This document shows positions 59,466 to 64,000 of a stretch of DNA of 64,000 bases, in pieces. Source of the stretch: Hypomesus transpacificus (lineage: Eukaryota > Chordata > Actinopteri > Osmeriformes > Osmeridae). Numbering within the stretch: the stretch's first letter is position 1; each line of letters starts with the position of its first letter. The translations under genes and the position numbers were made by a program. Below the pieces are notes generated by a model, which searched no databases, was not told where the DNA came from, and saw only the letters and a program-made list of their open reading frames with translations. The stretch covers positions 2,715,137-2,779,136 of the forward strand of contig NC_061064.1 of the NCBI RefSeq assembly GCF_021917145.1. The letters are read 5' to 3'.

Positions 59466-59826
59466 AAATAACATTGTACTGCTAATGACCATTTTGTCTT
59501 GCATATTGAAATGTGTGAGTTATTTTATTCTCAATGAGTGGATACTAAATATTTATATTTTCTGTTGCAAAATTGAGAATGAACATTAAGCATTAGAAAA
59601 ATTATACATTTAGGTGTTGATGGAAAATGAAAGTGTTATGACTTGGACATAGAAAGAGGGGACCACTAAATCCGTAATGTTGTATGCAACATTCAGACCA
59701 GATGTATAAATATCGAGCACATCTGGTCTGAAACTGAGATGAGCGGTGAGAGAGGTGCTGAGCGGCCATTATGTCGCAACAGTCTCTAAACACTTGGACG
59801 GTTGTGAACACAACCTGGTCCAAGCA

Positions 59827-59871
59827 CACGTGACAGGAAGTAAATAAAGCGCTGGTGAACGTATTCCCGCC
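59827..59871 (+). promoter_or_regulatory. pold3 promoter motifs: E-box, ETS, E2F
   Basis: CACGTG (59827-59832), an ETS-like AGGAAGT (about 59835-59841) and an E2F-like TTCCCGCC (59864-59871) lie 70-120 bp upstream of the pold3 ATG. E2F control is expected for a replication polymerase subunit. No TATA box is seen. Motif use is inferred. Confidence 0.55.
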
Positions 59872-59942
59872 ACAACGTCGTACCTGTGTACGGCAACATA
59901 AGCAACAAGTATCCTAGCAGCCAACCCTATTCAAGTAACACA

Positions 59943-62851
59943 ATGGATGAAATGTATCTGGATAATATTGATGAATATGTCAATGACCACAATAAGATAG
60001 TAAGTGACCTCTTCCTGATTTACGACTTGTATTGCTGCTGATGAGGGTTAGCTTGCTTAGATAGCCACTAGCCACAACACTAATGTTGTTAGCTAACTAG
60101 CTACAGTTCCTTATCTGATTAATAAAGTAAAATAAGGTTCTAGTCATATTACAGAACTTTCCAATCAAACAAGTATTCGCTGAATCATCTTTACCTGTTG
60201 TGTCTTCAAACAGGTAACCTACAAATGGCTTAGTCTCACACTCGGTGTCCATGTCAACCTGGCCAAACAGTGAGTGTTAACCAGCAATGTAGTCCACATT
60301 GAACCCATTAAGAATAGTTTCTACGTAGACAACTGGGTTACACGCTTTAGTTTAGACAGATCTTTAAAGTGACTCGCTGCGAAAAAATGTCAGTTTGTCC
60401 TTGTTTCAAAATGAATGCTTCGTGATCTTTTATATTCCAGAATGCTGTTTCATTACTTGGAGCAGAAAAGGAGAGAGAGTTCTGCTCAGCTTCATGCTAC
60501 TTATCTTGTCTCTGGCAAGTTTGTTGAGAATGGCCAGGCGGTAAGTGGACAAGACACAATGCCCCGTGACTTTGAGCACACTATCCCCAGCTATTCTTCC
60601 TACTTCAATGACGTTTAGCTTGCATGTTATCAGTTCACCTAATGTCTGTCTTCATAACTGACATCTTTTTATATTTAGTCCTTGGGTGGTCAGGCATGAC
60701 TGGTGGGATTAATGAAGTCTTCTGCTTTTATTCCAGAGCCATAAGGTGTCGGTTGTGCGAGAGGATCAGCTGGAGGGTACGTCATCTCTCTGTCCACCTG
60801 CTGAAGTTCCTTCAGATCTTTTGTGTTTAAGATGCTGTTCACCTGTAATGTAATTTAACAGGTTTCTAAAATCCCTTGTGATCTGCAAGCCACATACGTA
60901 TCTAAACGTGTTCTGTGTTTCGCAGATGTGAAGTCAAAGTTGAGCCTGACTGTTAGTGTCCACGTGTACAGCGTCCAGAAAGCCGAGCTGAAAGACAGTG
61001 GTCCCCTGTACAGTGTTGATTATGACGCTGTGAAGGAGAATATGAAGAACTGCAGCAGGTTACCCATCTATATTAAATGCATGTTGGTCAGCGAAAGAAT
61101 AGGAATAAACAGCTATCAATGACTACTATTATAGTATAAAAACAAATGTGCTTCACTCACTGATCTTTAAAATATAATTTATCAATCTGATGGCACAGGT
61201 ACAGTGCTATCCACTGTGCCAGCGCAGTCCCCATACAGATTCCTGAGAGAACACTGACTCCACTACCAGACATGGAACAAGAAGTCAAATCTGTCATGAA
61301 TGGTCAAACCAGTCTGCCTGCTAAACCTACCTCCAAGCCTAAAGGAATCATGGGGATGTTTGGAAACAAGAATGCCCCGAAAAACGAAAAAGACATCAAG
61401 TCGGAGAAGGAGGACACACCTGTTGATGTACCCGCGGTACCCATGTTTACTACTCGCTCTTCTCTGAAAGATCTTGTTATACACACACTGCCAACTGTAA
61501 CACGTACTTTAGTGTTGTACTAATGACCCTTTTTTTTTTTTATATATATATATATTTTCTAGATTGAGATCTCCAAAAATAAACCAGTTTCCAAGACAAA
61601 CGCTATGAGTAACTTCTTCGGGAAACAAGCAGGAAGTGAGAAGACCTACATCTGCAAATCTGATCATGTGTCTTTTAGGAATGAACCATCTAAACTTGAC
61701 ACGTGTTGTGTTTGCCACAGAAAAGCCTGTGGACCCAGTGAAACAGGAGGAAGTAGCTGAACCTTCTCCAGTAGAGAGTAAACCTACAAGCCAACCTGAG
61801 AAACAAACTCAGCCGGAGATGGAGGAACCAGAGGATGTGCTTGAGAAGGAGCACGGAAGGTGCGTTTGATTATGCTTAAAACACAGTGCATGTGCATGCA
61901 AGGATCCAACTATGACAGCACTTGAACGCAGCACTGTTATTTTTCCTTTCGGTAGCAAGACCAAGAGGCTCAACCATTCTGATGGTGAGGAGGAGAAAAC
62001 AGAGAGCCAGAAGAAGAAGAGGAGGAGGATCAAAAAGCCTCAGCCAGACAGTAGTGATGATGAGGGTAAGACAAGCTGCACAGGCCCTGCTGTGTCTTTG
62101 GCCCCTGCATTTCTACAAAAGTTCATCCTTCATGCAGCTTAATGCATTTTAGGTCATCAATTGGATTACAACCTGAAGTTGAGCTAACTTTTCGCCGTTA
62201 TAGTTATTCCTGATTCTCCACGGCAACAAGACGTGAGGAAGCCTTCGTCGAGTCGGGGCTGCCAAGTAAAGAGAGAACCAGTTTCATGCCCTGATGTGAG
62301 ATGTCTATTGATATAACTTCTTGTTTTGGGGTTACTAAACCCTAACAAATACGGCATGGAGTAGTATCAAAGTTGTATGATCTATTTTTATGTTTTATAA
62401 TCAGTCTTTTTACATCCATCCAGGAGAAGTCTCCTAAGAAGAGGAAAAGGAGGCGTGTCTTGAAAGCTCATACCTTTCAGGATGAAGAGGGCTGCATTGG
62501 TACGGTTTTATAACTTTATTTCATATCAGTGATCCAGTATTGTCACGTTTGGATTTTACAGTCTAAATATCCTGTTTCTTCATTCATATACAAAGACATG
62601 ATAGGATAACCATGAAAGGTTAGATGTCTGATCAAAGAATGTCTGTCTGTTGTCCAGTGACAGAGAAGGCCTTCGAGAGTGAATCCTACTCTGAGACAGA
62701 GGATGAAGTCCAGGCCAGTAAACCCACTTCAGCCCCCGCTGCACTATCAACTGGCAAGAAAGAGGAAAAGAAAAGCCAGAAGAAATCTACTCCCACTGCC
62801 AATAAAGGAACCAAGCAGGCTTCAATTATGGGATTTTTCCAGAAGAAATGA
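59943..62851 (+). CDS. pold3: DNA polymerase delta subunit 3 (p66), 12 exons
   Basis: POLD3 joins the catalytic core of polymerase delta to PCNA and is also a polymerase zeta subunit. Exons 59943-59999, 60214-60269, 60441-60540, 60737-60776, 60926-61058, 61199-61436, 61563-61635, 61721-61859, 61956-62065, 62204-62295, 62424-62499 and 62658-62851 total 1308 nt, 435 residues (human 466), with all phases closed. The N-terminal winged helix reads VTYKWLSLTLGVHVNLAKQM and HATYLVSGKF. The linker contains KGIMGMFG and MSNFFGKQAG, lysine-rich clusters (KKKRRRIKKPQ) and acidic DSSDDE. The C-terminal PCNA-interacting box is QASIMGFFQKK, compared with QVSITGFFQRK in human. The gene lies in tandem behind xrra1. 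Confidence 0.95.
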
Positions 62852-64000
62852 TAAATGACCTCTTCTGTTGTTGTTGAACACTCCGGATGACCACCAGGGA
62901 TCACCACCATCAGTTGAACTTGACAACCTTGTGGACATTGGTTTGGCTAACTCGCGTTCTTCACTTCTACACAGAAACAATGGGGTCTCACATTGGGTGT
63001 AGTTATTTGGCAACACTATGTGGAACATGACACTTGTTTTATTGCTTTGACAATGGCAATTTTTCCTTGCTCTCTTTACTGTATATCATTAATGTGAACC
63101 TTTTCACCAATGCTGTGATATATCTGACTGCTGTACTTCAACAGTAGAATGGATCTGGTGAGCTAGTGAGCCTTGTCTTATATAAACAAGTGTGAATTTC
63201 ACAATAGTCCACGTACGCACATGCAATTTGTGGACTGACCGAGCAAGCTATCGAGCTGCTTGTCACAGCAAAAATGTGTAGAATGTCTTTAGTTAGCCAT
63301 AATGTAGTTGGATGCGTGATAACAATTAAAGTATTTTCATACAACTTGATTTTACAACTTCTGTTTCATCAAAGGGAGCTTGTGTGTTAATATATTTTTG
63401 GGGGGTCTACTAAAACTAAAGATGATTTAAAATATATATATCAGTACTTTACGAACATTGTACTATTGAAATACAACTCCTCAGATTTTCTGATGTCATT
63501 CTGGCACTCTTGTAAACTTCCAGAGATATGATTGATGCATCTATCCTTTGGCATGGGTGTCTTCTATCTCGATGCACTTACAGAGGGAACAAATGGTTTG
63601 ATCCAGAGCTATGTAGTGTCTGGATGGCTGTTGGTCAGATAAAATCAAGTTGGCTAGTGTCCTTTTCAAACTAAGAATGAAGTAGGAAAACATGATGTAT
63701 AAAGAACTAAAGACGGATGTTTTGAAACTGCATGGACTGACAACCCGAAAGTCAAACACCCTTTGGGACTAAAACACATACAATTTGTGTCTGATGATAG
63801 AAGTACATGCTGCAACATACAGGCTGTGATGGAACATTGCTGGACTGAAACCATCTCCATCCATAGGTTCAGTAAAGATGAATGACTCCCAGGTTTACTG
63901 TCCATGGTGGAGGTAAAAGGGAAACATTCTCTATAAACATGTAGATAACTACATAAACTCTTGCTAACAGTGTTAGATGCACAGAAGTGCAAGTCATTTT
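62852..64000. other. pold3 3' untranslated region and flank
   Basis: An ATTAAA at about 63326 is a possible pold3 poly(A) signal, roughly 480 nt past the stop. To the window end the DNA is noncoding with respect to anything I recognise. It may include the 3' part of a following gene. No repeat is seen. Confidence 0.4.

Overview
This window is vertebrate nuclear DNA, almost certainly from a ray-finned fish. Genes are split by short GT-AG introns and lie close together. The proteins are vertebrate orthologues, one gene is a fish-type beta-defensin, and at least five copies of one tRNA-headed SINE with the tail usual in teleosts sit in introns. The species cannot be named from the sequence alone. 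I found no bacterial, viral or retroviral material.

Left part, about 0.8-23 kb. This block resembles human 19q13. In order it holds alpha-SNAP (napa, minus), an intronless domesticated hAT/ZBED gene (plus), znf541 with ELM2, SANT and zinc-finger parts (minus, 13 coding exons, frame checked), ehd2 (plus), selenow with an in-frame TGA for selenocysteine and a recognisable SECIS (plus), single-exon syncollin (plus) and the G-protein gamma gene gng8 (plus).

Middle part, about 23.9-46.2 kb. This block resembles human 11q24: tmem45b (plus), nfrkb of the INO80 complex (minus) and st14/matriptase (minus). A three-exon beta-defensin gene (plus) follows. A gene-poor stretch after it carries two non-autonomous hAT elements, each with near-perfect 8-bp target duplications.

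Right part, about 48.9-62.9 kb. It holds wdr73 (plus), neu3 (minus), xrra1 (plus) and pold3 (plus). The last three are neighbours on human 11q13. neu3 and xrra1 diverge from a shared 0.9-kb region, wdr73 and neu3 converge, and xrra1 and pold3 are in tandem with under 0.5 kb between coding regions.

I see no convincing new biological system. The most interesting items are the in-frame, stop-free 180-nt nfrkb intron, a possible alternative first exon in znf541, a 368-bp foldback element with 9-bp direct repeats and YY1-like sites in its arms, a hAT-derived gene that has lost its catalytic residues, a selenow SECIS split off by an intron after the stop codon, an ehd2 with a non-canonical N-terminus, and extreme homopolymer tracts at splice sites. 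Exon boundaries were read by eye. The summed frame closes for napa, znf541, ehd2, selenow, gng8, tmem45b, the defensin, wdr73, neu3, xrra1 and pold3. For nfrkb and st14 the exon limits are approximate.
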